Below, piece after piece: positions 13,364 to 13,641 of a DNA stretch of 13,641 nucleotides. Both the position numbers and the translations under genes were made by a program. This DNA comes from Candidatus Omnitrophota bacterium (GTDB taxonomy: Bacteria > Omnitrophota > Gorgyraeia > Gygaellales > Profunditerraquicolaceae). Each line of letters starts with the position of its first letter. The first letter of the stretch is position 1. Below the pieces are notes generated by a model, which saw nothing but the letters and a program-made list of their open reading frames with translations, was not told the DNA's origin and did not search any database. The stretch covers positions 1-13,641 of the forward strand of contig JALNZI010000028.1 in assembly GCA_023229385.1 (NCBI GenBank). The letters run 5' to 3'.

Positions 13364-13641
13364 TTTTTATTAATTCTTTTAACTCTTGCGCCCTTTTAAC
13401 TACTGAATCCACTACCGCCCGGCTGGAAATCGTTGCCCCGGCAATTGCCTGTACTCCCGATAAGTTCAACGCATCCTGGTTATTAAACTGGCTGGTAAAA
13501 CTATCTTCCGTAACACGCATACCTAAACCCGGAGTTTCATTTAAAGATACGACCTTTATAGCGTTTATTTTTCCATCCGGAAGAATTCCCGCTAAAGTTT
13601 CAATTACGCTGGAATAACCCTTACCGCTGGCTTTAAAAACA
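13353..13641 (-). CDS. rnfG: Rnf complex subunit RnfG (FMN-binding), 5' end beyond the window
   Basis: Ninety-five C-terminal residues are visible before TAA at 13355-13353; the transmembrane N-terminus is outside the window. The fragment shows the FMN-binding domain pattern: GKGYSSVIETLAGI, INAIKVVSLNETPGLGMRV, then VQAIAGATISSRAV, where the Thr coded at 13433-13431 is the expected ApbE-attached FMN site. The usual motif starts D-x-x-S/T-G-A-T; here D is Q and S/T is A. RnfG hangs on the outer side of the membrane and passes electrons through covalent FMN. It overlaps rnfD by 11 bases. Its place directly before rnfD, and not between rnfD and rnfE, is unusual. A different FMN-domain protein is possible, but the sequence looks RnfG-like. 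Confidence 0.85.
   Translation of the reverse strand, partial: VFKASGKGYSSVIETLAGILPDGKINAIKVVSLNETPGLGMRVTEDSFTSQFNNQDALNLSGVQAIAGATISSRAVVDSVVKRAQELKELIKNEK

Noticed and set aside
1..13641. CRISPR array, insertion sequence or prophage
   Set aside because: No regularly spaced repeats, transposase, integrase or phage genes were found; genes look like ordinary chromosomal operons.

Overview
The window looks like chromosomal DNA of an anaerobic or facultative Gram-negative-type bacterium. The signs are an Rnf complex, an outer-membrane-type lipoprotein, a standalone MEDS sensor and a PilZ protein. The style (compact, overlapping genes, frequent TTG/GTG starts, AT-leaning short spacers) would suit a candidate phylum such as Omnitrophota. 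That placement is an inference from gene style, not a match.

Left block, minus strand, 1-5190. Reading leftward: a 146-residue two-helix membrane protein, then a probable operon driven by a good promoter at 4686-4713. The operon encodes a MEDS-domain sensor, a PilZ (c-di-GMP) protein, an 80-residue two-helix protein, a DUF2062 membrane protein, a GNAT acetyltransferase and a GH94-type glycoside phosphorylase cut by the window edge. It looks like a sensory and envelope module ending in carbohydrate metabolism.

Middle block, minus strand, 5262-7128. A strong promoter and a structured leader precede enolase. An FtsB/DivIC septum protein overlaps enolase, followed by a short repeat/hairpin stretch, initiator tRNA-fMet with encoded CCA, and an intrinsic terminator.

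Divergent block, plus strand, 7273-9835. A separate promoter drives a short FtsH-type membrane AAA+ zinc metalloprotease that lacks the usual large periplasmic domain. An overlapping gene of unknown family encodes a lipoprotein. This pair is the best candidate for an undescribed system. A 13-bp perfect inverted repeat lies between the two divergent promoters.

Right block, minus strand, 9846-13641. The Rnf ion-translocating ferredoxin:NAD+ oxidoreductase genes run G-D-E-A-B (rnfG partial), followed by purN. Most junctions overlap. The G-before-D order differs from the usual D-G-E. Rnf couples ferredoxin/NAD redox exchange to an ion gradient. PurN performs the first formyl transfer of purine synthesis and appears translationally coupled to RnfB.
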